In this document: piece after piece, positions 1 to 10,200 of the stretch
How the letters are laid out: each line of letters starts with the position of its first letter
How positions within the stretch are numbered: position 1 is the stretch's first letter
From: DASYRM01 sp036004405
Lineage (GTDB): Bacteria > Acidobacteriota > Vicinamibacteria > Vicinamibacterales > UBA2999
Reading direction: 5' to 3'
Assembly: GCA_036004405.1 (NCBI GenBank)
Contig: DASYRM010000165.1
Location: 1 to 31,770, forward strand
Length of the DNA stretch: 31,770 nucleotides
Translations under genes and position numbers: made by a program
Notes under the pieces: model-generated
The model's input: the letters and a program-made list of their open reading frames with translations, nothing else
Databases searched by the model: none
What the model was told of the DNA's origin: nothing

Positions 1-1
1 C

Positions 2-53
2 TATTCCCTGCTAATCCCTAGTCCCAATTCCCTAGTCCCTAAGCCCTAAGCCC
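2..53. repeat. Heptanucleotide repeat array after fusA
   Basis: Seven-base units follow each other with little variation: CCCTAGT at 16-22, CCCAATT at 23-29, CCCTAGT at 30-36, then CCCTAAG at 37-43 and 44-50, with degenerate units before them. The array ends three bases before the fusA stop codon, so it fills the gap between fusA and whatever lies beyond the window edge (often tuf in str operons). Similar 7-mers recur at 2368-2395, 28513-28540 and 28559-28580. There is no coding potential. Confidence 0.75.
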
Positions 54-56
54 GTC

Positions 57-2351
<2,295 letters not shown>

Positions 2352-2367
2352 TGCGGTGATTCTTGTT

Positions 2368-2395
2368 GGCTCTAGGCTCTGGGCTTTAGGCTTTG
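2368..2395. repeat. Heptamer repeat between rpsG and fusA
   Basis: Four perfect units of the form GGCTYTR follow each other: GGCTCTA, GGCTCTG, GGCTTTA and GGCTTTG. A degenerate continuation runs to the rpsG stop codon. The array fills most of the 57-bp rpsG-fusA gap, so it would be transcribed inside the str operon mRNA. It belongs to the same class of 7-bp intergenic array as 2-53 and 28513-28580, with a related but different unit. Confidence 0.65.
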
Positions 2396-2408
2396 GCTGG
2401 CTCTGGGC

Positions 2409-2882
2409 CTACCAGCGGTAATGGGCGAAGGCCTTGTTCGCCTCGGCCATCCGGTGCGTGTCCTCGCGCTTCTTCACAGCGCCGCCGCGAAGGTTCGACG
2501 CGTCGAGCAGCTCGTTGGCGAGCTTCTCCTGCATGGTCTTGCCGTCACCGCGCGAGTCGGCATAGCTCACCAGCCAGCGAATGCTGAGCGACATGCGGCG
2601 GTTCGGGTTCACTTCGACCGGCACCTGGTAGTTCGAGCCGCCGACGCGACGCGACTTCACCTCGAGGCTCGGCTTCACGTTGTCGAGTGCCTTCTTGAAC
2701 ACCTTGAGCGGATCGTCGCCCGTGCGCTCCTTGATGATGTCGAAGCTCTTGTAGAGGATGCGCTCCGCCGTGCTGCGCTTGCCGTCACTCATGATGGTGT
2801 TGATGAACTTGCTGACCAGCGTGCTGTTGTAGAGCGGGTCGGCTGCGAGTTCGCGCTTGGGGATTTCTCGTCTGCGAGGCAT
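2409..2882 (-). CDS. rpsG: 30S ribosomal protein S7
   Basis: S7 is a primary assembly protein of the small-subunit head; it binds the 3' major domain of 16S rRNA near the E site. The 157-residue product begins MPRRREIPKRELAADPLYNS and shows the family blocks KFINTIMSDGKRSTAERILY, KPSLEVKSRRVGGSNYQVP and the C-terminal KREDTHRMAEANKAFAHYRW. Its length is normal. It starts only 10 bp after the rpsL stop, too little room for the roughly 100-nt intercistronic S7 operator of the E. coli str operon, so autoregulation of that type is unlikely here. fusA follows on the same strand. Confidence 0.99.
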   Translation of the reverse strand: MPRRREIPKRELAADPLYNSTLVSKFINTIMSDGKRSTAERILYKSFDIIKERTGDDPLKVFKKALDNVKPSLEVKSRRVGGSNYQVPVEVNPNRRMSLSIRWLVSYADSRGDGKTMQEKLANELLDASNLRGGAVKKREDTHRMAEANKAFAHYRW

Positions 2883-2892
2883 ATCTGCTGTC

Positions 2893-3267
2893 CTACGACT
2901 TCGGGCGCTTGGCGCCGTACTTCGACCGACCCTGCTTGCGGCCCTGGACGCCGACGGCGTCGAGCGTGCCGCGCACCACGTGATACCGCACGCCCGGCAG
3001 GTCCTTCACACGGCCACCGCGAATGAGCACCAGCGAGTGCTCCTGCAGGTTGTGGCCGACGCCAGGGATGTAGGTGGTGACCTCGATGCCGTTGGTCAGG
3101 CGGACGCGGGCCACCTTGCGGAGGGCCGAGTTCGGCTTCTTCGGCGTCTGCGTGAACACGCGTACGCACACGCCGCGCTTCTGCGGACTGACTTGGAGCG
3201 CCGGGCTCTTCGTCTTGGTGACGATCTTCTCCCGCCCTTGGCGAACCAGCTGGCTGATGGTCGGCAT
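2893..3267 (-). CDS. rpsL: 30S ribosomal protein S12
   Basis: S12 sits at the decoding centre and helps control accuracy. The 124-residue product has the invariant TPKKPNSALRK block around residues 41-51 and GGRVKDLPGVRYH around 84-96. The positions where streptomycin-resistance changes usually arise (K43 and K88, counting Met) are the wild-type lysines. D89, the aspartate that RimO methylthiolates in many bacteria, is present. It is the first gene of the minus-strand str operon. Upstream lies a 375-bp non-coding stretch with a promoter candidate at 3606-3635, which would give a long 5' leader. Confidence 0.99.
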   Translation of the reverse strand: MPTISQLVRQGREKIVTKTKSPALQVSPQKRGVCVRVFTQTPKKPNSALRKVARVRLTNGIEVTTYIPGVGHNLQEHSLVLIRGGRVKDLPGVRYHVVRGTLDAVGVQGRKQGRSKYGAKRPKS

Positions 3268-3457
3268 ATCCGGTCTCTACCGTCGAAAAGCTAAAGACAG
3301 CGCCAGGCACGCCGGGACGAACTCGCCCGGTCGGCCCGCTGCCGTCGAGAAATCTGACGCGTCAGACGACAGCGGCCCATCCGCTGATGCCTTTGCGGCG
3401 CGTTGTCCAAGGCCTTGAGGCGCTCGCATACGCGGCGTCTGGCACCCTGGACGGGTA

Positions 3458-3579
3458 ACCCTATCTCTTTGATTCGCTACGGCTTACGCCACGCCAAGTA
3501 CTTGCTGTGGCGTCGCGTTCACCTGGGGGAAAAGGCTCTTCGAACCGCCTCTTCCGTGCGGCTGCCGGCTAGATAGGGT
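3458..3579. ncRNA. Candidate structured RNA / str operon leader
   Basis: ACCCTATCT at 3458-3466 is the exact reverse complement of AGATAGGGT at 3571-3579, a 9-bp closing stem around about 104 nt. Nested inside, ACGCCAC at 3486-3492 pairs perfectly with GTGGCGT at 3507-3513. The loop of that hairpin contains the palindrome CAAGTACTTG (3495-3504). A smaller CCGC/GCGG stem lies at 3545-3561. Read on the minus strand, this would sit in the 5' leader of rpsL mRNA. Read on the plus strand, it could be a free small RNA. I matched it by eye to no known riboswitch or 6S RNA, so the class is unknown. Confidence 0.4.
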
Positions 3580-3605
3580 GTCCTAGCCGTCAGGAGAACC
3601 TAGGA

Positions 3606-3635
3606 AATATACATCAAGCCCTTGTGCGCGCGCAA
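3606..3635 (-). promoter_or_regulatory. Candidate sigma70-type promoter of the str operon
   Basis: On the minus strand TTGCGC (3635-3630) is followed after 18 nt by TATATT (3611-3606). It lies just after the cytochrome b stop codon and before the gene-free leader of rpsL. If used, the rpsL mRNA would begin near 3599 with a leader of about 330 nt holding the stem structure at 3458-3579. The call rests on motif and position only. Confidence 0.35.
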
Positions 3636-3642
3636 ATCGGCG

Positions 3643-5223
3643 TCACTTCCGCGCGGCCAGGTACTTCACCACCGCGGCCATCTGCTCCGCCGTCAGGAAG
3701 TCCCTGAAGCCGGGCATGTTGGCGCCGGCGTCGATCTCGTCGGGCGCCGAGATCCAATCGTGCAGCCACTTGGCGTCGTGCGCCTTGCCGATGTGCGTCA
3801 GGTCGGGCGCGCCGGGGCTGCCCTCGCCGTCGATCATGTGGCACGTGGCGCAGTAGCGGCCGAGTACCAGCGACGCCGTCCGGGTACCCGCGTCCAACGG
3901 CGGCGGCAGCGGCTTTCCCGCGCGGATCCGCTTGGTGTAGCTCAGAACCGACTGCGCCTGCCCTGGGCTCATCGCGCCTGACGGCGGCTCGCGCAAGCCG
4001 GGCGCGATGATCTGCGGGTCGCGCACGTGCGACAGCAGCCAGTCGGGATCCTTGAGCATCGCCAGGCCGGTGATCTCGATGGAGGTCCCGCCGGCCCGAT
4101 GGCAGGTTGTGCACCGCGCGTCTCGGACGAACTCGCTCCCAGCCACGGCCAGCGGGCTCCACCCTTCAGTGACCGAGTGGCCCGGCGTATCGCGCAGCCC
4201 CATCACCGTGAGCCCCGTGACGCCGAGACCGATCAGCAGAAAGAGCCCGGCCACCACCGGGCGGTCGCGCAGCCGCCGGCTGGCGCCCTTGCTCAGAAAC
4301 GGCAGCAGGACGAGGAACAGCACCACCAGGCCAGGCATGCCCTGCGTGGCCGCGGGCTCGAGCGGCCCGGGAAAGTACTTGAGCAGCTGAAAGAGGCTCA
4401 GGAAGTACCACTCGGGTCGCGGCACATAGGTGGCGTCGGTGGGATCGGCCACCGCGTCGAGCGGCGCGCGGAAGGTCACCGCGACGCCGATGAGGGCCGA
4501 AAACACCAGCGCCATCGCCAGCGTGTCCTTGAGGGCGTGGTACGGATAGAACGGCCGGGTCGCGCCGTCCACCGGATCCACGGGGCCCGAAATGCCGTGC
4601 CGCCGCATCAAATAGATGTGCGCGATGACGAACCCGATCAGGCAGGCGGGCAGCAGGAACACGTGCGCCGAGTACCAGCGCAGCAGTGTGAGCGGACCGA
4701 GACCGCTGCCGCCGCGCAGCAGTCCGGCCACGTACTCGCCCATCGGCCCGCTGCGCGCCACGTTGATGGTGACGGTGGTCGCCCAGTACGCCTTCTGATC
4801 CCACGGCAGCAGGTAGCCGCTCAGCGCGAACGCGAGAATCAGCAGCAGCAGCACCACGCCGGTCAGCCACGTCACCTCGCGCGGCTTCTTGTAGGAGCCG
4901 AGCAGCACCACGCGCAGCATGTGCACGAGCGCCGCCACCACGATGAAGCTGGCGCCGAAGAAGTGCAGGCCGCGCAGGACGCGGCCGAACGGCAGCTGGT
5001 CCATGATGAAGCGGATGCTGTCGTAGGCGTGGTCCGGCGCCGGCACGTAGTACATCGTGAGCACGACGCCGGTGGCCAGCTGCACCAGGATCAGGAACAG
5101 CACGATGCTGCCGGTGACGAACGACCAGCCGGTGCCCGCTGGAATGGGTTCGTCGAGCAGGTGGGCGCGGGCGGCGCGGATGCCGGTGCGTGAGTCGAGC
5201 CAGTCGACGAGCGCGCGCCGCAT
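3643..5223 (-). CDS. Cytochrome b fused to two cytochrome c domains (bc-type complex)
   Basis: This is the quinol-oxidising membrane subunit of a bc1/b6f-type complex with c-haem domains attached. I use ATG 5223, which overlaps the Rieske stop by one base and gives 526 residues; a longer in-frame extension has no homology. Residues 35-250 hold the cytochrome b core with haem ligands H87/H187 and H101/H202. The first pair to second pair spacing has 13 and 14 intervening residues, the b6-type pattern. PEWY at 270-273 is the Qo-site motif, followed by further membrane segments to about 345. Two haem c motifs follow, CTTCH at 371-375 and CATCH at 458-462. The tail would act as the built-in electron outlet in place of a separate cytochrome c1 or f. 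The fold is certain; the downstream electron acceptor is not visible. Confidence 0.93.
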   Translation of the reverse strand: MRRALVDWLDSRTGIRAARAHLLDEPIPAGTGWSFVTGSIVLFLILVQLATGVVLTMYYVPAPDHAYDSIRFIMDQLPFGRVLRGLHFFGASFIVVAALVHMLRVVLLGSYKKPREVTWLTGVVLLLLILAFALSGYLLPWDQKAYWATTVTINVARSGPMGEYVAGLLRGGSGLGPLTLLRWYSAHVFLLPACLIGFVIAHIYLMRRHGISGPVDPVDGATRPFYPYHALKDTLAMALVFSALIGVAVTFRAPLDAVADPTDATYVPRPEWYFLSLFQLLKYFPGPLEPAATQGMPGLVVLFLVLLPFLSKGASRRLRDRPVVAGLFLLIGLGVTGLTVMGLRDTPGHSVTEGWSPLAVAGSEFVRDARCTTCHRAGGTSIEITGLAMLKDPDWLLSHVRDPQIIAPGLREPPSGAMSPGQAQSVLSYTKRIRAGKPLPPPLDAGTRTASLVLGRYCATCHMIDGEGSPGAPDLTHIGKAHDAKWLHDWISAPDEIDAGANMPGFRDFLTAEQMAAVVKYLAARK

Positions 5224-5717
5224 CAGAGCTGCACCATCACGCGCCCGTCCTGCTCGACGCGTGTGGTAAAGCGGGCCAGCGGTGCCGGCGGCGGCCCGGA
5301 TGTCACCTGGCCGTTGCGATCGTAGGTACCGCCGTGGCACGGGCACTTCAGCTGCTGCGTCTCGGAATTCCAGCTGACGCGACAGCCCAGATGCGTGCAG
5401 GTGGAATCGAGCGCGGTCACCGTGTCGCCGTTGCGCACGAGGAACACGGCACGCCGATCGATGACGCGCTGATAGCCGTCCTGCCGTTCGAGGCGCAGCA
5501 TCACCGGCGTCGGCTGGTTGATCGCCAGATCGGTCAACCGTCCGGCGGGCAGCCAGGAGGCGTCGCGGCGCGCCAGCCCCGGCGACAGCACCGCGCCCCC
5601 CATCACCACCCCGAGAACTCCACCAATGGCGGCCTGGATCGTGGCAATGATGCCGCCCAGGAATCGACGCCGGCCGCGGGCGTCGATGGCATGGGTCACC
5701 GACTCGGACTCGTTCAT
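5223..5717 (-). CDS. Rieske [2Fe-2S] subunit of bc-type complex
   Basis: This is the Rieske iron-sulphur protein that takes the first electron from quinol. From ATG 5717 it has 164 residues; earlier in-frame codons add a basic stretch without homology. Residues 16-20 (RRRFL) followed by a hydrophobic segment to about 45 resemble an uncleaved twin-arginine anchor, the usual export route for this cofactor-bearing protein. The cluster ligands are clear: CTHLGC at 107-112 (C107, H109) and CPCHGG at 125-130 (C125, H128), with C112 and C127 as the disulphide pair. Its stop overlaps the cytochrome b start by one base (TGATG), so the two are translationally coupled. No separate cytochrome c subunit gene is in the window, consistent with the fused c domains downstream. 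Confidence 0.95.
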   Translation of the reverse strand: MNESESVTHAIDARGRRRFLGGIIATIQAAIGGVLGVVMGGAVLSPGLARRDASWLPAGRLTDLAINQPTPVMLRLERQDGYQRVIDRRAVFLVRNGDTVTALDSTCTHLGCRVSWNSETQQLKCPCHGGTYDRNGQVTSGPPPAPLARFTTRVEQDGRVMVQL

Positions 5718-5910
5718 GTTTCCCAACGACGTGTGGATTTTCCGCTTTCGTTCATTACGCCGCCCCGTACGCCCCTGTTTCAGCACACGCGGAGCCTGTG
5801 CTTCAAAAGGAAAGCAAAGTGTTCGCCGGAACGGGCGCGCCGCGCACCCGCCAAAAAGGGTGCACGGCTCACCTGAACAGGGGGCCTGCGCGGACGAGGC
5901 GCGAGGGGGC

Positions 5911-7593
5911 TTACTTGGCCGGAAGAGTCGGCACCAAACCCGGGAACACGTACGCGTAGAGCAACGACACCAACCCCATGATAGTCATGAGGAGCACGCT
6001 GTGTCTGATGGTGAAGCGGAACAGCCTGCTTTCGTCGTCCCGGGACATTTGTGTCGCCGCGACGGCCACCGCGATGCTCTGCACCGAGATCATCTTCCCC
6101 ATGACGCCGGCCGCGGTGTTGACCGACGCCATCAGCACCGGGCTCAAACCCGTCGCGTTCGCCGTCACCACCTGCAGATTGCCGAAGAGGGCGTTCGATG
6201 AAGTGTCGCTGCCGGTCAGGAACACGCCCAGCCAGCCGAGCGTCGCGCTGAAGAACGGAAACGCCGGGCCGGTGGCCGCGAGCGCGAGCCCGAGGGTGGA
6301 GGTCATGCCCGAGTAGTTCATCAGATACGCGAGGCCGAGCATCGAGGCGATCGTCAGCATCGGCTTCTGCAGCTGGATGAGCGTGGCCTTGTAGGCGCCG
6401 AGGAATCGTGCCGGGCCGACGCCGAGAAACGCCCCGGCGAGGATGGCCGCGAACAGGCACGCCGTGCCCGACGCGGTCAGCCAGTTCCACGCGAACACCG
6501 CCGCGTACGGCGCGGGCGCCGCGCTGACCGGGGGGATGCGCGTGATCAGGTTGTGCAGGCCGGGCACGTTGATGCCGTTGAGCGCGGTGGCGTGCGGCAG
6601 GAAGCTCGGAAAGAAACCGTCACTGAACCGGTCGAGCGCGGCCTTGACCGACGGCTCGCCCCACAGCAACACGAAGATCACGAGCAGCAGGTACGGCATC
6701 CAGGCCATGAACACCTCGGCGGCGCCGTGCTGCACCGGCGCCGCGGTGATCGGCTTGTCGTCGGGCAGCCGCAGGATGTTCTTCGGCTTCCAGAACTTCA
6801 GCACGAACACCATCACGATGATGCACGTGAGGGAGCTCAGGATGTCCGTGAGCTCGGGCCCCATGTAGTTGGAGACGTAGAACTGCACGCCGGCAAATGA
6901 GATGCCGCAGGCAAGGATTGCGGGCAGCACTTCCATCGCCCGCTTCCATCCCACCATCACCACCAGCAGGTAGCCGGGGATGAACACCGAGATCAGCGCG
7001 CACAGGCGTCCGACCATCGCGCTGAGCGGCAGCAGCGGCAGGCCGGTGACCGCGGCGAGCGTCACCACCGGAATGCCGATCGAGCCGAAAGCGACCGGCG
7101 CGGTGTTGGCGAGCAGGCAGATGCCGGCGGCGTAGAACGGCGAAAAGCCCAGCCCCGCGAGCATCGCCCCCGACACCGCGACCGGGGTGCCGAACCCGGC
7201 CGCGCCCTCGATGAAGGCGCCGAACGAGAAGGCGATGAAGAGCGCCTGCAGCCGGCGATCGGTGGTCAGGCCACCGACGGAACTCTTGATGATCTCGAAC
7301 TTGCCGGTGTCCACGACGATCCGGTAGAGCAGAATCGACGCGAACACCACCCACGCGATCGGAAACAGGCCATACGCGGCGCCGTAGAGCGTCGAGATAA
7401 TCGCCAGCGAGACGGGCATCTTGTACGCCACGAGCGCCAGGACGAAGGCGGCGGCGAGTGCGGTCAGCGCCGCGATGTACGACGGCGACCGGCGGACGCC
7501 GAGCATGTAGAACAGCACGAAGATCGGAATCGCGGCGACCAGCGCTGACACGCCCAGGCTGCCTGCGATCGGCTCATAGTTGTGTGTCCACAT
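5911..7593 (-). CDS. lldP: L-lactate permease family transporter
   Basis: This is an inner-membrane proton symporter of the LctP family, which imports lactate and in some members glycolate. The 560-residue product has about 12-14 hydrophobic segments. It shows the family stretch around SFGAFIEGAAGFGTPVAVSG and the later GSDTSSNALFGNLQ and NTAAGVMGKMIS blocks. ATG 7593 is preceded by GGAGGA with good spacing. It is the last gene of a minus-strand set glcD-glcE-glcF-lldP and starts 52 bp after the glcF stop. The context of oxidase subunits and a divergent racemase supports a 2-hydroxyacid substrate. Lactate versus glycolate cannot be decided from sequence. Confidence 0.95.
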   Translation of the reverse strand: MWTHNYEPIAGSLGVSALVAAIPIFVLFYMLGVRRSPSYIAALTALAAAFVLALVAYKMPVSLAIISTLYGAAYGLFPIAWVVFASILLYRIVVDTGKFEIIKSSVGGLTTDRRLQALFIAFSFGAFIEGAAGFGTPVAVSGAMLAGLGFSPFYAAGICLLANTAPVAFGSIGIPVVTLAAVTGLPLLPLSAMVGRLCALISVFIPGYLLVVMVGWKRAMEVLPAILACGISFAGVQFYVSNYMGPELTDILSSLTCIIVMVFVLKFWKPKNILRLPDDKPITAAPVQHGAAEVFMAWMPYLLLVIFVLLWGEPSVKAALDRFSDGFFPSFLPHATALNGINVPGLHNLITRIPPVSAAPAPYAAVFAWNWLTASGTACLFAAILAGAFLGVGPARFLGAYKATLIQLQKPMLTIASMLGLAYLMNYSGMTSTLGLALAATGPAFPFFSATLGWLGVFLTGSDTSSNALFGNLQVVTANATGLSPVLMASVNTAAGVMGKMISVQSIAVAVAATQMSRDDESRLFRFTIRHSVLLMTIMGLVSLLYAYVFPGLVPTLPAK

Positions 7594-7645
7594 AGCTCCT
7601 CCGCCTCGGCCAAGGGCTTCGGCGAGACAAGGCCCGTCGCGAGCT

Positions 7646-8962
7646 TCAGTCGGCGGGCCTGCGCGGATCGACGCCTCTCATGGACGCGTCGATCAATTCC
7701 ACTGGGTGAAAAACCGGCCAATTATGCCCGAGACGTCGCCCGGCCGCGGCGATCTGCAGCGTGCAGCCCGGATTGGCGGTCGCGATCATATCCGGAGACA
7801 GGGCGGCCAGGTGGCGGGCTTTGCGATCGCCGAGATCGGCGGCGGGGCCGGGTTGCACCAGATTGTAGATGCCGGCGCTCCCGCAGCAGATCTCGGATTC
7901 GGCCGGAGACACGAGTTCCACGCCGGGAATCGCCTGGAGCAGTGTACGCGGTTCGGCGCGCACGCCCTGACCGTGCGCCAGGTGGCAGGCGTCGTGATAC
8001 GCGACCCGCGCCTTGAGCGGGTGCCGCGCCGCGCGCTGCGGCCCCAGCTCGGTCAGGACCTGCGAGACGTCTCGCACCTTCGCGCTGAAGGCGTGGGCAT
8101 GGTCGGCCCAGGCCGGATCCCCGGCAAAGAGCTCGCCGTAGTCTTTCATCGCCGACCCGCAGCCGGCGGCGTTCACGACGATGCGGTCGGCACCCGAGCG
8201 CTCGAACACCTCGATGGTCCGCTTGGCGAGCGCGCGTGCCTGATCGATGTGCCCCGAGTGCAGCGGCAGCGCGCCGCAGCACCCCTGCGCGGCCGGCGCC
8301 AGCACCTGGCACCCTTCGGCCGACAGCACCCGCACGGTGGCCTCGTTGACGTGGCCGAACGCCAAGCGCTGGACGCAGCCCGTGAGCATCGCCACCTTCA
8401 GCCGCTCCTTGCCCTGCGCCGGCGTCACCGCCCGCGTGCTCGCGAAGAGCCCCGACAGCGTCACCGGCGGCGCCACGCTCAGCGACGAGCGCAGGCGCGC
8501 CAGCAGACCCTGGCGCGATCCGCCCGGCTGCTCGGCTCCGAGCAGGCGGCGCAGCACGCCGCCCATGAGGGCCAGCGGCAGCATGGCCAGGCGCATGCGC
8601 CCGGGATAGGGCACGACGGCCATCAGCACACGGCGGAACCAGCGATCGGCGGCCGGACGTGGATACTTCTGCTCGATCTGCGCCCGTGTCTTCTCGATGA
8701 GCGGCCCGTACTGCACGCCCGACGGGCAGGCCGACACGCACGCCAGGCAGCCGAGACAGTTGTCGAAGTGCGTGACGAACGACGGCGTCAGCTCGGCGCG
8801 CCCCTCGACGCCGGCCTTCATCAGGTAGATGCGTCCGCGCGGCGAGTCCATCTCCTCGCCCCACAGCAGATAGGTCGGACAGGTCGGCAGGCAGAAGCCG
8901 CAGTGGACGCAGGTGTCGATGAGCGCCGTGGGCGGAGCGTCGGGGCCGCTGAGAACTCCCAT
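7646..8962 (-). CDS. glcF: Glycolate/D-lactate oxidase iron-sulphur subunit
   Basis: This is the iron-sulphur subunit that passes electrons from the flavin subunits GlcD/GlcE toward quinone. From ATG 8962 it has 438 residues. Two [4Fe-4S] ferredoxin motifs are near the N terminus, C18-x2-C21-x2-C24-x3-CP and C69-x2-C72-x2-C75-x3-CP. Two CCG-type domains follow, with GCCGALPLHSG and ICCGSAGIYN and a DACHLAHGQ histidine/cysteine block. The start codon overlaps the glcE stop by one base (TGATG), which supports this start against a much longer open frame lacking homology. The substrate could be glycolate or D-lactate; the neighbouring lactate-type permease and racemase lean toward lactate. Confidence 0.95.
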   Translation of the reverse strand: MGVLSGPDAPPTALIDTCVHCGFCLPTCPTYLLWGEEMDSPRGRIYLMKAGVEGRAELTPSFVTHFDNCLGCLACVSACPSGVQYGPLIEKTRAQIEQKYPRPAADRWFRRVLMAVVPYPGRMRLAMLPLALMGGVLRRLLGAEQPGGSRQGLLARLRSSLSVAPPVTLSGLFASTRAVTPAQGKERLKVAMLTGCVQRLAFGHVNEATVRVLSAEGCQVLAPAAQGCCGALPLHSGHIDQARALAKRTIEVFERSGADRIVVNAAGCGSAMKDYGELFAGDPAWADHAHAFSAKVRDVSQVLTELGPQRAARHPLKARVAYHDACHLAHGQGVRAEPRTLLQAIPGVELVSPAESEICCGSAGIYNLVQPGPAADLGDRKARHLAALSPDMIATANPGCTLQIAAAGRRLGHNWPVFHPVELIDASMRGVDPRRPAD

Positions 8963-10200
8963 CACAAAGGTCCTCGGCCGGCATTCAGGATGCTGGCTGG
9001 ATCGAGCGCGCGCTTGAGGGCGGCGGCGGGGGCCGACGGGGCCGCCCCCCACACGTCCACCTGGGCCCGCAGCGGGCGGCTGGCGCGCAGCAATACGACA
9101 TGGCCAACCGGCGAGGTGTCGAGGCGCAGACGTTCGACGGCGGCTCCCACGGCGGCGTCGGACCCGGTCAGGCGCAGCAGCCCGCTGCCGGCACCCACGC
9201 GGCCAGTGAAGGTCACGCCGCACTCGGCGCGCAGCGCCCGCAGGAGTCCCAGCAGTTCGCCCAGCCGCGACGGCAGCCAGCTGCAGCGGACCACGGCGCC
9301 TGCCCCGAGCGCAGTCGACGGGTCGCTCTCCCACGCCAGCCCCACCTGCTCGGACCAGGCCCGCGTCTCGAGCCCCTCGCGCAGCGCCGTCGGCTCGCCG
9401 TGCACCAGGGCGCGCGCGGCCTCGAGCTGCGTGGAGACGGCCACCGGGCTCGACGCGAAGCGCACGAACAGCGTCCACCGCGGACCGTCGGGGGTGTCCG
9501 CGACGCGCACGTCGAACGCGAGCGGCTCGAGCTGCCCTGCCGCAATCGCCGCGGCGTCGGCGGCGAGCGGCTCGGGATCGGTGTAGACGGCGCGCAAGGT
9601 CGCCGACGCGTGCGGCAGCGGCAGCAGCTTGAAGGTGGCGTCCACAATCGCGGCCAGCGTCCCGTGGGATCCCGTCACCAGCTTGCCGAGGTCGTAGCCG
9701 GCCACGTTCTTCACCACCGTGCCGCCGGCCTTGACCACGCGCCCGTCGGTGAGCGCGAGCGTGATGCCGATCAGCAGATCGCGCGGCGTGCCGAAGCGCT
9801 GGCGCAGCGGGCCGCTGTCGTTGGTGGCGAGCAGGCCGCCGATCGTCGTGCCGAGGAACGCCGAGTCCACCGGCAGCCACTGCCCCCGCGCCGACAGCGT
9901 GGTGTTCAGGCGCGCGAGCGTCACCCCCGCGCCGACGGTCGCGGTCAGGTCGCCGTCGCGGTGCACGAGCAGATCGGCGAGCGACTTCGTGGACAGGACG
10001 AGATCGACGGCATCCACCGGACGTCCCCAGCCACTCTTGGTGCCGCCGCCGCGAATGACGGTGGACAGCCGGCCGCCGGCCGCCGCTGCCAGCGCGGCCG
10101 CAAAGGCCGCGCCGCTCGTGGGCTCTGCGACGAAGCGAGGCGTGACGCCGTCAACGGCCTCACCCGGGGTGCCCTGTCTTGCGTGATCGACGACGGTCAT
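8962..10200 (-). CDS. glcE: Glycolate/D-lactate oxidase FAD-binding subunit GlcE
   Basis: This is the second flavin-domain subunit of the GlcDEF oxidase. The 412-residue product has a PCMH-type FAD-binding core, with RGGGTKSGWG at 50-59, the LGTTIGGLLATNDSGPLR stretch and GGTVVKNVAGYDLGKL. It ends in the typical DPASILNAGRGP motif that closes many members of this oxidase group. Start and stop overlap glcD and glcF by one base each. A short insertion-like stretch around residues 292-301 (DPSTALGAG) coincides with a recurrent short DNA repeat, described separately. GlcE usually binds FAD but needs GlcD for activity. Confidence 0.93.
   Translation of the reverse strand: MTVVDHARQGTPGEAVDGVTPRFVAEPTSGAAFAAALAAAAGGRLSTVIRGGGTKSGWGRPVDAVDLVLSTKSLADLLVHRDGDLTATVGAGVTLARLNTTLSARGQWLPVDSAFLGTTIGGLLATNDSGPLRQRFGTPRDLLIGITLALTDGRVVKAGGTVVKNVAGYDLGKLVTGSHGTLAAIVDATFKLLPLPHASATLRAVYTDPEPLAADAAAIAAGQLEPLAFDVRVADTPDGPRWTLFVRFASSPVAVSTQLEAARALVHGEPTALREGLETRAWSEQVGLAWESDPSTALGAGAVVRCSWLPSRLGELLGLLRALRAECGVTFTGRVGAGSGLLRLTGSDAAVGAAVERLRLDTSPVGHVVLLRASRPLRAQVDVWGAAPSAPAAALKRALDPASILNAGRGPL
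9299..9322. repeat. Short interspersed repeat inside glcE
   Basis: The segment reads GTCGACTGCGCTCGGGGCAG on the minus strand. It gives the residues STALGAG in GlcE and PERSRR on the opposite strand. I know these peptide signatures as a recurrent short repeat in many environmental bacterial genomes, often inside genes. Here it keeps the frame and lies in a variable region of the protein. Only one copy was noticed in the window. Confidence 0.4.

Larger units (their letters stand above)
3268..3642. other. Gene-free leader region upstream of rpsL
   Basis: These 375 bp lie between the rpsL start and the stop of the cytochrome b gene, both on the minus strand. I see no convincing protein gene; open frames here lack family features and are antisense extensions. 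Two things can be supported: a minus-strand promoter candidate at 3606-3635 and a nested stem structure at 3458-3579. The remainder, 3268-3457, shows no clear motif beyond local palindromes such as TCTGACGCGTCAGA near 3352-3365. Confidence 0.7.

Noticed and set aside
3458..3579. 6S RNA, tmRNA or RNase P RNA in the rpsL leader
   Set aside because: No tag peptide frame, no RNase P core motif and no clear 6S central bubble were found; the size, about 122 nt, is also short for these. Kept only as an unclassified structured RNA candidate.
5224..5346. Longer N terminus for cytochrome b (starting at 5346)
   Set aside because: The added residues overlap the Rieske gene in another frame; homology begins at MRRALVDW (5223), with a 1-nt overlap typical of coupled genes.
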